In this document: one piece after another, positions 1-8,148 of the stretch
Numbering within the stretch: the stretch's first letter is position 1
Layout: each line of letters begins with the position of its first letter
NCBI GenBank assembly: GCA_002438635.1
Contig: DJPX01000033.1
Coordinates: 1 to 64,000 of the forward strand
Origin: Bacteroidales bacterium UBA6401
GTDB taxonomy: Bacteria > Bacteroidota > Bacteroidia > Bacteroidales > UBA932
Length of the DNA stretch: 64,000 nt
Reading direction: 5' to 3'
The notes under the pieces: generated by a model
The model's database searches: none
Seen by the model: the letters and a program-made list of their open reading frames with translations, nothing else
What the model was told of the DNA's origin: nothing
Program-made: the position numbers and the translations under genes

Positions 1-798
1 GCAGGAAAAGAACTCCAAGACTTCGGAGGATACGACGAGGCTAACCTGATAGATTTTGGAGCGAGGTACTATAGCCCATGCATTGGCCGCTGGATCACCC
101 TTGATCCAAAGACGTGGAATTACACTTCCACTTCGCCATACAACTACTGCAACAATAACCCCGTCAATTTCGTGGATCCCAATGGGGAAGATTGGTATGA
201 AACATATACAATTACATTTGATGATGAATATAAAATTCATTATGCTATATCATATGAATGGACAAATGCAAAATCGCAAAAAGAGTTAGAGGCTCAAGGA
301 ATATTTGGCAGGTATTTAGGTGAAGCTGTTATTATTTTTAATGGGTATTATGAAGAACATTTGGATAATAATGGTTTTATTGATACTCCACAATCTAAGG
401 CCGCAGATGTTACTATTTATGGAATTAATGGTCCAGATGATATTGCAAGTTATAAAGGATTAAGTGTATCATCAAATCCTGATATTTACCCAATGATATT
501 AGAAGGAGACTATTTACTGTATCAACAACAAATGTCTTCAAGTGTTTATGGAACAGATTCAATAAATTATAGAATTAGCACATTAAATGGGAATTTAAAT
601 ATTCCACCTGTTAATGGTTACAATAAAGCCACGGGTCTTCAATATATAACAGATGTTTTTTTTCATAGAACTAATTGGAATGGAAAGGCTTCATCATCGT
701 CGAAAGGATGTTTAGTTGTAAATGGCAAGGATTGGAAAAAAGTTGAAAAACAGCTAGGTTATTCAAAGCATATTTTTTTAAGATTAACAAGACAATGA
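1..798 (+). CDS. RHS repeat-associated core protein, C-terminal part with L,D-transpeptidase-like toxin tail (5' end outside window)
   Basis: The frame is open from base 1. The first 60 or so codons give the RHS core end motif: IDFGARYYSPCIGRW, then LDP, then NNNPVNFVDPNG, which in RHS proteins marks the junction between the conserved barrel and a variable toxin. Base composition becomes clearly more AT-rich right after that PNG, as is usual for exchanged toxin tails. The tail is about 205 residues. Its end resembles the catalytic part of L,D-transpeptidase (YkuD) or DUF5675 domains: YPMILEGDYLLY in place of the TPxGxY strand, then FFHRTN followed by SSSSKGCLVV, matching the H...SxGC catalytic pattern. 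If right, the tail would act on peptidoglycan in the periplasm of a target cell. The RHS call is secure. The toxin activity is an inference from one motif. The next gene overlaps the stop by 4 bases (ATGA), which fits a toxin-immunity pair. Confidence 0.85.
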   Translation, partial: AGKELQDFGGYDEANLIDFGARYYSPCIGRWITLDPKTWNYTSTSPYNYCNNNPVNFVDPNGEDWYETYTITFDDEYKIHYAISYEWTNAKSQKELEAQGIFGRYLGEAVIIFNGYYEEHLDNNGFIDTPQSKAADVTIYGINGPDDIASYKGLSVSSNPDIYPMILEGDYLLYQQQMSSSVYGTDSINYRISTLNGNLNIPPVNGYNKATGLQYITDVFFHRTNWNGKASSSSKGCLVVNGKDWKKVEKQLGYSKHIFLRLTRQ

Positions 799-1676
799 AA
801 GTGTTTATTTGCGTTTTAATTACCCTATGTTTGGTTAACCCTGTATCTGCTGCAAAACTCCACACATTCCATATTAGTAATGAACCAGTAATATTTTATA
901 TTGTTGATACTTTGGGCCGACACAGAAATCGAGTCATTGTATATCACAATGAACAAAAAAAGGGTTTGTTAGTAACATATTTATCAGAAAGACATGATTC
1001 CTTTGTAATAAAACTACCCTTTGAAGATGAGATTTGCTATTGCGATAAGTCTAAGTTATCAATAACACTTGAATCAGATACAAAAATGTTTCCTTATGAA
1101 AACGATTCTTGGCCAATTGCCTTAGAAGAAGGTAAGGAGATTGTTTTGTGGGGTGTTGACAATAATAAAATTTATGGCGAGTCAGTTATAAATGGCAATA
1201 AAGTATATGGGTGGATATATGAATCTTTAAAACAAAACAATCAAATTAGGGGTAATGCTTTTTCTGTACATAAAAATGGAGAGCCCATTATTTTGTATTC
1301 CGATAAGGAGTTAACACAAAAACGAATAGAATTATTTCCATATGAGCAAGAGGGTAATGCTGGTATTATACTACATATAAACAGAGCCATTGGGGATGTT
1401 ATGGAGATACAAGTTAACAATGAAATCCTGTATTGTCAAGTGGGAACATTATATACAAATACGAGAAATTACAATGGAAGCAAATTACTTCTTTTTAGTA
1501 ATCCAAATAACAATAGTTCAATAATCGGCACAACAGCTATTGAACAAAGCGCTTTGGTAATAGATGCATATGAAACATGGCTTAAAGTTAAATGCATAGA
1601 TGAGCATGATGAACAGATAATAGGGTGGATTCCAATAAGCATGCAATGTCCAAGCCCATGGACGACTTGCAATTAG
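795..1676 (+). CDS. Exported SH3-like protein, candidate immunity protein for the RHS toxin
   Basis: This 293-residue protein begins with a clear signal peptide (MKVFICVLITLCLVNPVSA, then AK), so it is predicted to be periplasmic. The start ATG overlaps the RHS stop as ATGA, which implies translational coupling. Two stretches look like bacterial SH3 modules, one near residues 115 to 150 ending in VYGWIYESL and one near 230 to 285 with WLKVK followed by IIGWIP. SH3b domains often bind peptidoglycan. Its AT-rich composition matches the toxin tail rather than the RHS core, so the two probably travelled together. I recognise no named family over the full length. The immunity role is inferred from position, coupling and compartment: an exported partner makes sense if the toxin attacks the cell wall. 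It could instead be an accessory wall-binding protein. Confidence 0.7.
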   Translation: MKVFICVLITLCLVNPVSAAKLHTFHISNEPVIFYIVDTLGRHRNRVIVYHNEQKKGLLVTYLSERHDSFVIKLPFEDEICYCDKSKLSITLESDTKMFPYENDSWPIALEEGKEIVLWGVDNNKIYGESVINGNKVYGWIYESLKQNNQIRGNAFSVHKNGEPIILYSDKELTQKRIELFPYEQEGNAGIILHINRAIGDVMEIQVNNEILYCQVGTLYTNTRNYNGSKLLLFSNPNNNSSIIGTTAIEQSALVIDAYETWLKVKCIDEHDEQIIGWIPISMQCPSPWTTCN

Positions 1677-1690
1677 TATTGGATTATTTT

Positions 1691-1718
1691 ATCGGGTAGA
1701 CGGAAACATCTACCCGAT
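1691..1718 (+). terminator. Hairpin after the RHS toxin-immunity pair
   Basis: A perfect 10-base inverted repeat (ATCGGGTAGA and TCTACCCGAT) with an 8-base loop lies 15 bases after the stop of the exported protein. The downstream tract is only TATTTAT, so it is a weak or U-poor terminator. Confidence 0.6.
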
Positions 1719-1755
1719 TATTTATCTGGTATAAGGTATAAGTTATTAAATTCAA

Positions 1756-2283
1756 ATGCTGGAGAAGACTTCGGACGGGTGGAGTTCGAGGTATTCGTGG
1801 AAGTACGATTTCGTGGGGAATGAATTGGCATACAGTGAAAGGCATCAGTATCGTTCAGGAGAGGTTCATGAATTGCGTACGAACAGCACTTACGATGACA
1901 GAGGACGGCTTGTCGGTAGTGAGAGAACACTTGATGGTGAGGCGCTGAAAAATGTTCAGTATGAGTACGATAAACTTGGAAGGCTTTGCAAAAAGAGTGG
2001 GAAAGAGGGAGGTGCTGTAGAATGTCTTAGTGAAAGCACTGAGCGGAACTTGCTCGGATGGATTACCGGCGTGAAGACAAAGTGCTCAGGTAAATTACTT
2101 TTTGATAATCAGATAGACTATCGTTACGACGGACTTGTGAGTGAAGTAAGCTTTAACCATAATCTGTTCGGAAGTTCCGATACCAAGCGCGTGCGAAATG
2201 AATATGACTATGACCACCTTGGCAGTAAAAAATACTCCTTCTCAAGTACGCTAAGATGCGCCGAGAGAAGTAGTAAAAATTAA
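1756..2283 (+). pseudogene. Stranded internal fragment of an RHS/YD-repeat protein
   Basis: The 175-codon frame is made of RHS/YD-type repeats: YDFVGNELAYSERH, STYDDRGRLVGSERT, VQYEYDKLGRL, IDYRYDGLVSEVSFNH and RNEYDYDHLGSKK. It has no signal peptide, no N-terminal RHS region and no core end motif, so it is an internal piece rather than a whole gene. It uses the same codon style as the core part of the RHS gene at the window start. It ends where a 37-base palindromic element begins (2234 to 2270), whose translation supplies the last out-of-family residues. This is what remains when RHS loci recombine and leave partial copies downstream of the intact gene. Expression is doubtful, as no promoter box was seen just upstream. 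Confidence 0.75.
2234..2270. repeat. 37-base palindromic element, copy 1
   Basis: These 37 bases are identical to 10722 to 10758. The arms (ACTCCTTCTC and its partner GAGAAG plus flank) form a stem around a conserved 19-base centre. Here the outer stem has one mismatch (GAGAAGTAGT where GAGAAGGAGT would pair). The copy sits at the 3' end of the RHS fragment. Confidence 0.8.
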
Positions 2284-2876
2284 TCCCAAACAGTTTCCCT
2301 TAGTAAGCGCTAAAAAATAAGTCGGTAAGGATTTATAGTAGATTTTCGAGGATAGATTCGTTTTCAAAGAAGAAGTGTACCGGGGCACACGACAAATGAG
2401 AAAATGATTATAGACCGAAAAGACACACAAAGATTATCAAGTTATTTTTAAGGATTACTTAGTAAAGTAATCAGTATCATAGTTGCTGTTCTTTTCTCAA
2501 AGTTGATCCCCTGTTTTCCTTGTTCAACTTTTTTTTATTGTATGTCTATTTTACATTCTATAGCTTGTTCCTGTAAGTTTTACCACTTCATGTCTATATA
2601 ACATCTTGTCTAACAATGCATTCGGAAGAAGTGCATCTTCCCATCCTAGGTTCTCTTATTTGATGGGTCTCTGCCACATCAATAGACTCCTCCCGGTCAT
2701 AAGTCATAGGCGGCTAGTCTTTCAGGATGCAACTTCTTGACTCGCTGTTATTAATTTACGAAGAGAAATGACTGTGGTGTGCAATAATAGGGGATTTGCA
2801 CACCGAAGCGTTACAAATGTGGCTTTTGTGTGTAAAACGGTCATTTTTGCACACCGAAGTGTGTGAGTGAAAAAGA
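2284..2876. other. Non-coding stretch with hairpins and paired 14-base repeats
   Basis: No convincing reading frame is present. Seen here: a hairpin at 2453 to 2472 (GATTACTT/AAGTAATC); a terminator-like hairpin at 2500 to 2530 (AAGTTGA/TCAACTT) followed by six T; a direct repeat TTTGCACACCGAAG at 2795 to 2808 and 2846 to 2859; and an inverted pair GTGTGC/GCACAC at 2777 to 2782 and 2798 to 2803. The direct repeats lie just upstream of the promoter at 2877, where regulator sites would be expected. Confidence 0.5.
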
Positions 2877-2908
2877 TTTGTTAAATAGAAGATTAGTTGT
2901 TACCTTTG
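2877..2908 (+). promoter_or_regulatory. Bacteroidetes-type promoter upstream of the nuclease-lipoprotein region
   Basis: A TTTG box (2877 to 2880) is followed after 20 bases by TACCTTTG (2901 to 2908), a full match to the TTTG-N19/20-TAnnTTTG consensus. Transcription should start near 2914. Confidence 0.7.
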
Positions 2909-2924
2909 TGAGGTTTAATGCAAG

Positions 2925-3635
2925 ATGAGTTTTTACCTATCACATAGCCTTAATTCTTTAAGCGTCTTCTCCAAAACTAAACGGGGGGGGGGTAGAGACA
3001 ATAGTCATTTTGCAGGATTAAATAGACTTAGGTCGTATCTAATAGATAATTTGATTGATTACGCTGACGGGAGTGTTCTCGCCGGCGTTTTTTGCGTTCA
3101 TCCATGGCGTAAGTGTATATCTACTTATTTACATCAACGCGAATTCTACTATACACAACAAGCTCTAATCAGCGTTCATCCATTTCGCAAATATGTATCC
3201 GCTTTTTCCGATATGGACGCTCATGGATATGAAATAGGATGTTCAGCGACAGGAGTGGAAATAAAGTCGAAGAGTGCTTTGTATAGTCACCGACTAAGTG
3301 GCTTTCAAAAAATAATATGGATCATTTTGGTAAGCCTTTTTGGCCTAAATCCTCCAAAAATCCGTCCTAATCTGGTGCAACTTATTATTTTTAAGTTACT
3401 TAATATGCCATTCGTGTCGAGTGCTTTGCGTTTCGGGGAGGAATTATTTTCTAAAGACACGCAGATGGAAATACTAAGAAAGTGGGAGTGTGGCGCGGAG
3501 GATGTTTTTCAGTATGCCGAATCGGGCTGTATCTGCGCGATTGAATCTAATAAGTTTATAAAGAATGTTTTAGTTTTCGAGAATGGAGTCATTTTCGAGG
3601 CTAACAGAATAAATATGAAATATATAAATGTCTAA
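2925..3635 (+). CDS. Doubtful open frame with internal VHPxRK repeats and a G10 tract
   Basis: The 236-codon frame starts about 10 bases after the predicted transcription start. I recognise no family. Two related segments occur inside it, VHPWRKCISTY near residue 58 and VHPFRKYVSAF near residue 86, from similar DNA (both begin GCGTTCATCCAT). A run of ten G at 2983 to 2992 lies at codons 20 to 23; one extra G would put TAG directly in frame, so the tract could act as a phase switch. Against a real gene: a terminator-like hairpin with six T sits inside it at 3062 to 3093, and the N-terminal third reads like untranslated leader. The C-terminal 60 residues look more protein-like. It may be a decayed gene or a structured leader for the genes that follow. 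Confidence 0.3.
   Translation: MSFYLSHSLNSLSVFSKTKRGGGRDNSHFAGLNRLRSYLIDNLIDYADGSVLAGVFCVHPWRKCISTYLHQREFYYTQQALISVHPFRKYVSAFSDMDAHGYEIGCSATGVEIKSKSALYSHRLSGFQKIIWIILVSLFGLNPPKIRPNLVQLIIFKLLNMPFVSSALRFGEELFSKDTQMEILRKWECGAEDVFQYAESGCICAIESNKFIKNVLVFENGVIFEANRINMKYINV
3062..3093 (+). terminator. Terminator-like hairpin with T6 inside the doubtful frame
   Basis: CGCTGACGGGAG and CTCGCCGGCG pair with small interruptions around a TGTT loop, followed at once by TTTTTT (3088 to 3093). With the promoter at 2877 to 2908 it would give an RNA of about 180 bases, or attenuate transcription into the downstream genes. Confidence 0.45.
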
Positions 3636-3653
3636 CTAATTAATTACATTTTT

Positions 3654-3836
3654 ATGAAACAAAAAGCATTTCAAAAGTTAGCGGAGCGCTATCAGGCTCC
3701 CAGCTGTGAAATCCTCTCCATCTCTATGGAGGGCGTACTCTGCCAGAGCGGTGGTTCTTCTGTTTATAATAACGAGGGTCTTCGCGATATTAACGAGAGT
3801 GATGTCGAAGATTTGTCAAATGGATGGGGTTTTTAG
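3654..3836 (+). CDS. Small Bacteroidales-type protein ahead of a surface lipoprotein
   Basis: This 60-residue protein has no signal peptide or membrane segment. It resembles a class of short Bacteroidales proteins with a YxxP...(C/V)EILxI...G(V/I)LCQSGG core, often found directly before surface lipoprotein genes. Here the core is YQAPSCEILSISMEGVLCQSGGSS, followed by an acidic tail. It ends 12 bases before the lipoprotein start, so the two are probably cotranscribed. The function of these small proteins is not known to me. The ATG lies 18 bases after the preceding doubtful frame. Codon use looks normal. Confidence 0.6.
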   Translation: MKQKAFQKLAERYQAPSCEILSISMEGVLCQSGGSSVYNNEGLRDINESDVEDLSNGWGF

Positions 3837-3848
3837 AAAATGTGCCTT

Positions 3849-6818
3849 ATGAAAAATCTAATTAAATCGATGGCCCTATTGGCAGTAGCTGCTATGGGGT
3901 TAAGCGCATGTAACGAGCAGAATTTGACACCAGAACAGGTCGGCAAGGGAGAGCTCGTAACCGTGCATTTCGGGGCCAATTCTTCTATCGAAAGTCCTAC
4001 CAAGGCCACCCTTACCACCCAGGACGAAAAGACTTTCAAGTCAGCGTGGGAAGATGGGGATGTGTTAAGTGTAGAGTATAGTAATGATGGTGCTACTAAC
4101 GCTACAGGTAAGGTTGAGGCTAAATGGGTAGATACTACAAGCAGTTTTGACACCACTCTTCCAGAATATACAGGAACATGGACTTATGACGCCGTATATC
4201 CAGCACCGAATGCAAAAGGTGAGGTTGATTTCGGCTCTGCCCGCGTTCAGAATGGTAATGCTTATAACAGCAAATACGATTTGATGTTCGGAGAGGCTGT
4301 GGCTGAAAACGCTCCTGCTGGCAAGACCGATGATGGGAAGGATGTAATATTCAATATGGATCGTCAGACAGGTATCGTGTATTTTCACCTTACAAGTGCT
4401 CTTGACGAAGAAGTGGTCTCTGCGACTTTAAGTGTTTCTGAGCCTATTGCAAGCTCTCTTGTAATGCCTAATAATGAGTATTCAAAAGGATTTGATATTT
4501 CTTTGGTAGATCTTAAGGATATTACTATCACTTTTGCAGAAGGAACTGCACCTAAGGCATCTGATTTCAAGCTTTGGTTCAATGTTATCCCTACTCCGTA
4601 TGAGACGATGAGCCTTCATGTGGAAACTACGGGTCATATACTTGACATTAGCCGTTCTGCAAAGGATGGAATGGAAGAATTCGTCGCAGGTAAGCTCTAC
4701 AAGACCGTCGCTACAGTCCCAGATGTTAAGTGGGTTGCGAAGAGCACACCGGTGATATATTCATGGGTTGCAACTGAATTAGTAGATATTGCAGCAGATG
4801 ATGAAGTTGTAATAACTATGTCAAAGGGTGGGACTACCTATGCGTTGTCTTCTTCTAAGGGTTCATCATCAGCTCCTGATGCTGTTGTTGTTGAAGTTGT
4901 ATCCAATGAACTTACTAAAGAACCGGGAGATTCTTTAGTATGGAATATATTAAATTCTAATGGAAATTTAACAATTTATCCTAATGGAGTTACAGATAGT
5001 TGGCTGTATTCAACATCTGACAATAATGGTATTCGCGTAGGAAATAATACGACGGCTATTGATAATAAACTTTTCAAAGTTGAAGATGATTATGGCTATT
5101 TAATGAATGTATCTCAAAAACGTTATATGGGAGTTTATAGAGGTAGTGAATGGCGTTCATACACTTCTATGCATGCCAATATCAAAGATCAAATTTTATG
5201 TTTCTATGTAAAGTCTACCCCTAAAACCGCTCTTGATACTCCGGCAAATCTTTCAGTAAGTGCTGCGAAGGTGGTTTCATGGGATGCAGTAAGTGGAGCT
5301 GCTTCATATAATGTAACGATTGGCAGTGAAACTTACACATCTGAGACTAATTCTTACGATGCTTCGGCTATCGAAGACGAGTACTACGATGTAAGTGTGG
5401 TAGCAGTTCCTTCCGATAAGGATAATTACAAGAACTCTGCAGCCGCTACCCTTACTGCCGTTAAGTTCGGAACCCCTACACTTGCTACGCCAGTATTGAA
5501 AGAGGGTTTGGTAGATGATGCATCTGTTAATGTCACTTGGACTGCAGATGGCAGGGCTACAAATGGTTACAAGTGTGAGATTTATAATGGTGAAACATTG
5601 GTTGAGGCTAAGGATGTAAAAGATAATGCCGTAGAGTTTACTGAACTTACTGCAGAAACTGCATATACTGTTAAGGTTCAGGCTAAAGCTGTAGAAGGCA
5701 CCAAGGCTTACGCTGCTTCTGAAATCGCAACCCTTTCTGTAACCACTAAGGCTGCTGGTGTTCAGGCCAATGATGGTACTAAAGAGCATCCTTACACTGC
5801 AGCAGAGGCTATTACGGTAATAGAAGCAGGTGCTGATCTTAAGGATAAGTATGTGATGGGCATAGTAGCAGCTGACCCGGCTCCTTCATTTAATTCGAAA
5901 TATAATAGTCTCACTTATTACATAACTTCTGGTGGTGCTACAATACAGATTTATTCTGGAAGAGACCTTGGTGACTCAGATTTTGTAGGTACAGATGATT
6001 TGAACGCTGGTGATGAAGTCGTTGTTTTCGGTATTTTGAAAAAGTACAATTCTATATATGAGATGGATAAGGAGAATTATCTAATCTCCATCAATGGTAA
6101 GACTGAAATCTACAGAGGGCTTGAAATTTCCGGGCAGAAGACAAACTTCACAGTAGGAGACGCTTTCGAATTCGGCGGAAAAGTTCTTCAGGTATGGCGA
6201 GGAAAAGATGCTGTAGATGTAACCACAACAGCTACATTCTCTGGCTATGACATGTCAACAGAAGGAACCCAGACAGTCACCATTACTGTAGGCGCGGAAA
6301 CTTTGACATATAATATTGTAGTTCGTGCTGCAAGTGCTGAAGAATCGAAGACCTATACTCTTCAGTTTGGGGAAAATTATAATGGTAAAAGCGTTAATGG
6401 ATATTCAAACTCTTGGACTGTAACCTGTGAGGGATTTACTTGGAATATGACCAATTGGAATAATAACCAGAATGGTTGGACATATGTAAAGGCAGGCCCT
6501 AAAAATAATAGCGCAGCTCAAGCGATTATTGAAACTAATACTTCGATGCCAGAAGCAATAAGTACTATTTCAATTACAATTGATGATGTAAGTAATGGAA
6601 GTATAACTTCAATTGTTCTAAAATCGTCAACTACTAATGATTTTACATCAGGAACTGTCATAGAAACAAAAAAATCCGTTTCTAAAGGCGTAGTGAAATT
6701 TGAAATTCCATCGCCTCAAAAGAATTTGTATTATCAACTTGATTTTACATTGAATAATACTACTACTAAGAAAAATGGTGTTGCTCAGATTTCTAAGGTA
6801 GTTTATACTAATAATTAG
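3849..6818 (+). CDS. Large surface lipoprotein: fimbrillin-like, FN3 and OB-fold domains (ends at TAG before an in-frame nuclease)
   Basis: I chose the ATG at 3849 because it gives a clean lipoprotein signal, MKNLIKSMALLAVAAMGLSAC, with the lipidated Cys at 21. Following segments: a fimbrillin-like region (about 35 to 300), a region of unclear type (300 to 460), two fibronectin type III repeats (about 465 to 640, with VSWDAVSGAASYNVTI and VTWTADGRATNGYKCEI), a DUF6359-like OB-fold (about 650 to 755, beginning NDGTKEHPYTAAEA), an Ig-like module, and a C-terminal jelly-roll-like domain (about 830 to 988). This series is typical of secreted Bacteroidales nucleases. After the TAG at 6816 the same frame stays open through a Gly-rich linker into the NUC1 nuclease, so the gene may be the front half of one interrupted protein. 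TAG is a normal stop elsewhere in the window. Confidence 0.85.
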   Translation: MKNLIKSMALLAVAAMGLSACNEQNLTPEQVGKGELVTVHFGANSSIESPTKATLTTQDEKTFKSAWEDGDVLSVEYSNDGATNATGKVEAKWVDTTSSFDTTLPEYTGTWTYDAVYPAPNAKGEVDFGSARVQNGNAYNSKYDLMFGEAVAENAPAGKTDDGKDVIFNMDRQTGIVYFHLTSALDEEVVSATLSVSEPIASSLVMPNNEYSKGFDISLVDLKDITITFAEGTAPKASDFKLWFNVIPTPYETMSLHVETTGHILDISRSAKDGMEEFVAGKLYKTVATVPDVKWVAKSTPVIYSWVATELVDIAADDEVVITMSKGGTTYALSSSKGSSSAPDAVVVEVVSNELTKEPGDSLVWNILNSNGNLTIYPNGVTDSWLYSTSDNNGIRVGNNTTAIDNKLFKVEDDYGYLMNVSQKRYMGVYRGSEWRSYTSMHANIKDQILCFYVKSTPKTALDTPANLSVSAAKVVSWDAVSGAASYNVTIGSETYTSETNSYDASAIEDEYYDVSVVAVPSDKDNYKNSAAATLTAVKFGTPTLATPVLKEGLVDDASVNVTWTADGRATNGYKCEIYNGETLVEAKDVKDNAVEFTELTAETAYTVKVQAKAVEGTKAYAASEIATLSVTTKAAGVQANDGTKEHPYTAAEAITVIEAGADLKDKYVMGIVAADPAPSFNSKYNSLTYYITSGGATIQIYSGRDLGDSDFVGTDDLNAGDEVVVFGILKKYNSIYEMDKENYLISINGKTEIYRGLEISGQKTNFTVGDAFEFGGKVLQVWRGKDAVDVTTTATFSGYDMSTEGTQTVTITVGAETLTYNIVVRAASAEESKTYTLQFGENYNGKSVNGYSNSWTVTCEGFTWNMTNWNNNQNGWTYVKAGPKNNSAAQAIIETNTSMPEAISTISITIDDVSNGSITSIVLKSSTTNDFTSGTVIETKKSVSKGVVKFEIPSPQKNLYYQLDFTLNNTTTKKNGVAQISKVVYTNN

Positions 6819-6884
6819 CTGCCATCCGGCGGAGGCGCCGGTGGGCAAGAACCCATAGAGGAATCGCTAGCGCCGTCTGCGACG

Positions 6885-7973
6885 GTGGTAAGCGATGCCC
6901 CTACGATTAAAAGTTCGACAGAGGTAACTCTGTCGGGCTCTTTTTCGGGGGCTACATCAGTGCCAAGCGAAGTGGGCTTTTACTGGGGCACATCTTCCAG
7001 TAGTCTTACTAACCATTCGGTAGCATCTTCTCCTTCATCGAAGAGTGGGACTTTCAGCGTCACGCTTTACGGACTTACTCCAGGGCAGACCTATGTCTTT
7101 TATTCTTACGCGATAGTAAGAGGCACAGGAAGTTATGCTTCTTCTTCTGAGTACTTCTATGCTGAAAGCACGATGTATTTCACTATGCCAGGTGGCGTGG
7201 AACCTGCGGTGGATAAAGATTGGCTTGAATTAGGAAGCGCTAAAAAGGGAAGTCAGTATGTGGTGAGCACTACCTATTGCGGCGAGAGGAACTACACTGT
7301 CTTTTATGACACTTCGATGATGACTCCACTTTGGACAGCATATCCGCTCAATAGTAGTCATATGGGTTCACTTGATCGTCCGTCGGGCTGGAGTTATAAT
7401 CCAGATATTGATGAGAAGTATCAGATTAAGGTGACTGGAAGTAGCTATTCGGGAAGCACTTATTCGCGCGGGCACATGTGCCCTAACGGATCGAGAAATG
7501 GGAACTCTACCATGCAAGCCCAGACTTTTTATGTGACTAATCAAGTGCCTCAGATTCAGAATAATTTCAATAGTGGGATTTGGAGTAGTTTGGAATCGGC
7601 GGTGCAGACTCTTGGTAAGAAGGAAGAGATATATGTGGTTACAGGCGTGGCATTTAATAAAGAAGGACAGACTTCTACCATTAAGTATGTCAGTCCGAGC
7701 AGTACTTCTTCGCAGAAGGTTCCTATCCCTAACTATTTTTATAAATTGGTCCTTAGGGTGAAAACTGACAGCAAAGGGAATGTCACATCCGCTAAGACGG
7801 TCGCGTATTGGTTCGAGCATAAGACCTATTCTGACTCGTATGATAATTATACTGTCAGTGTGGATCAGGTGGAAGAGTGGACAGGATTCGACTTTTTTGT
7901 GAATCTGCCGGATGACATCGAAAAGCAAGTGGAAGCTAACACCATTTCATGGTCGACCTTCCTGTCATTTTAA
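6885..7973 (+). CDS. FN3-like domain plus DNA/RNA non-specific endonuclease (NUC1 family), probably separated from its N-terminus by a stop codon
   Basis: The frame holds an FN3-like domain (about residues 5 to 105, with EVGFYWGTS and LYGLTPGQTYVFYSYA) and then a NUC1/Endonuclease_NS domain with the catalytic RGHMCPNGSR near residue 195 and the usual QTFYVTNQVPQIQ segment that follows it. These enzymes cut DNA and RNA with a divalent metal bound next to the catalytic His. The frame has no ATG near its front, no signal peptide and no ribosome site; the only candidate start is the GTG at 6885. It is in frame with the upstream lipoprotein, separated by a TAG and a linker reading LPSGGGAGGQEPIEES. 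That favours one nonsense-split gene over two genes. Unless there is readthrough, the nuclease is probably not exported. Confidence 0.8.
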   Translation: MVSDAPTIKSSTEVTLSGSFSGATSVPSEVGFYWGTSSSSLTNHSVASSPSSKSGTFSVTLYGLTPGQTYVFYSYAIVRGTGSYASSSEYFYAESTMYFTMPGGVEPAVDKDWLELGSAKKGSQYVVSTTYCGERNYTVFYDTSMMTPLWTAYPLNSSHMGSLDRPSGWSYNPDIDEKYQIKVTGSSYSGSTYSRGHMCPNGSRNGNSTMQAQTFYVTNQVPQIQNNFNSGIWSSLESAVQTLGKKEEIYVVTGVAFNKEGQTSTIKYVSPSSTSSQKVPIPNYFYKLVLRVKTDSKGNVTSAKTVAYWFEHKTYSDSYDNYTVSVDQVEEWTGFDFFVNLPDDIEKQVEANTISWSTFLSF

Positions 7974-8049
7974 AGTCGATTAATGAAGAGAAAGAGAGCT
8001 CTCGGACGGCTAGTCGCCCGTGATTTGTAAATGGGATGGGCCCTTTTAT

Positions 8050-8090
8050 GTGAGCCGCGGGGATGTTATGGGGCAGAGCCCCATCAAAAG
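8050..8090 (+). repeat. 41-base direct repeat, copy 1
   Basis: Identical to 8149 to 8189. It includes the hairpin ATGGGGC-AGA-GCCCCAT (8068 to 8084). The two copies flank 58 bases that contain a further TCGCAC/GTGCGA hairpin. Confidence 0.85.
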
Positions 8091-8148
8091 TCGCACCTCA
8101 GTGCGACCGGCGGAGAGCGGGATGAAGCGTTAGCGAAATCGGTAGCTC

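Noticed and set aside
6816..6818. TAG read as an amino acid (recoding)
   Set aside because: Many other genes here end in TAG with normal lengths, so the standard code applies; a single nonsense change explains the split better.
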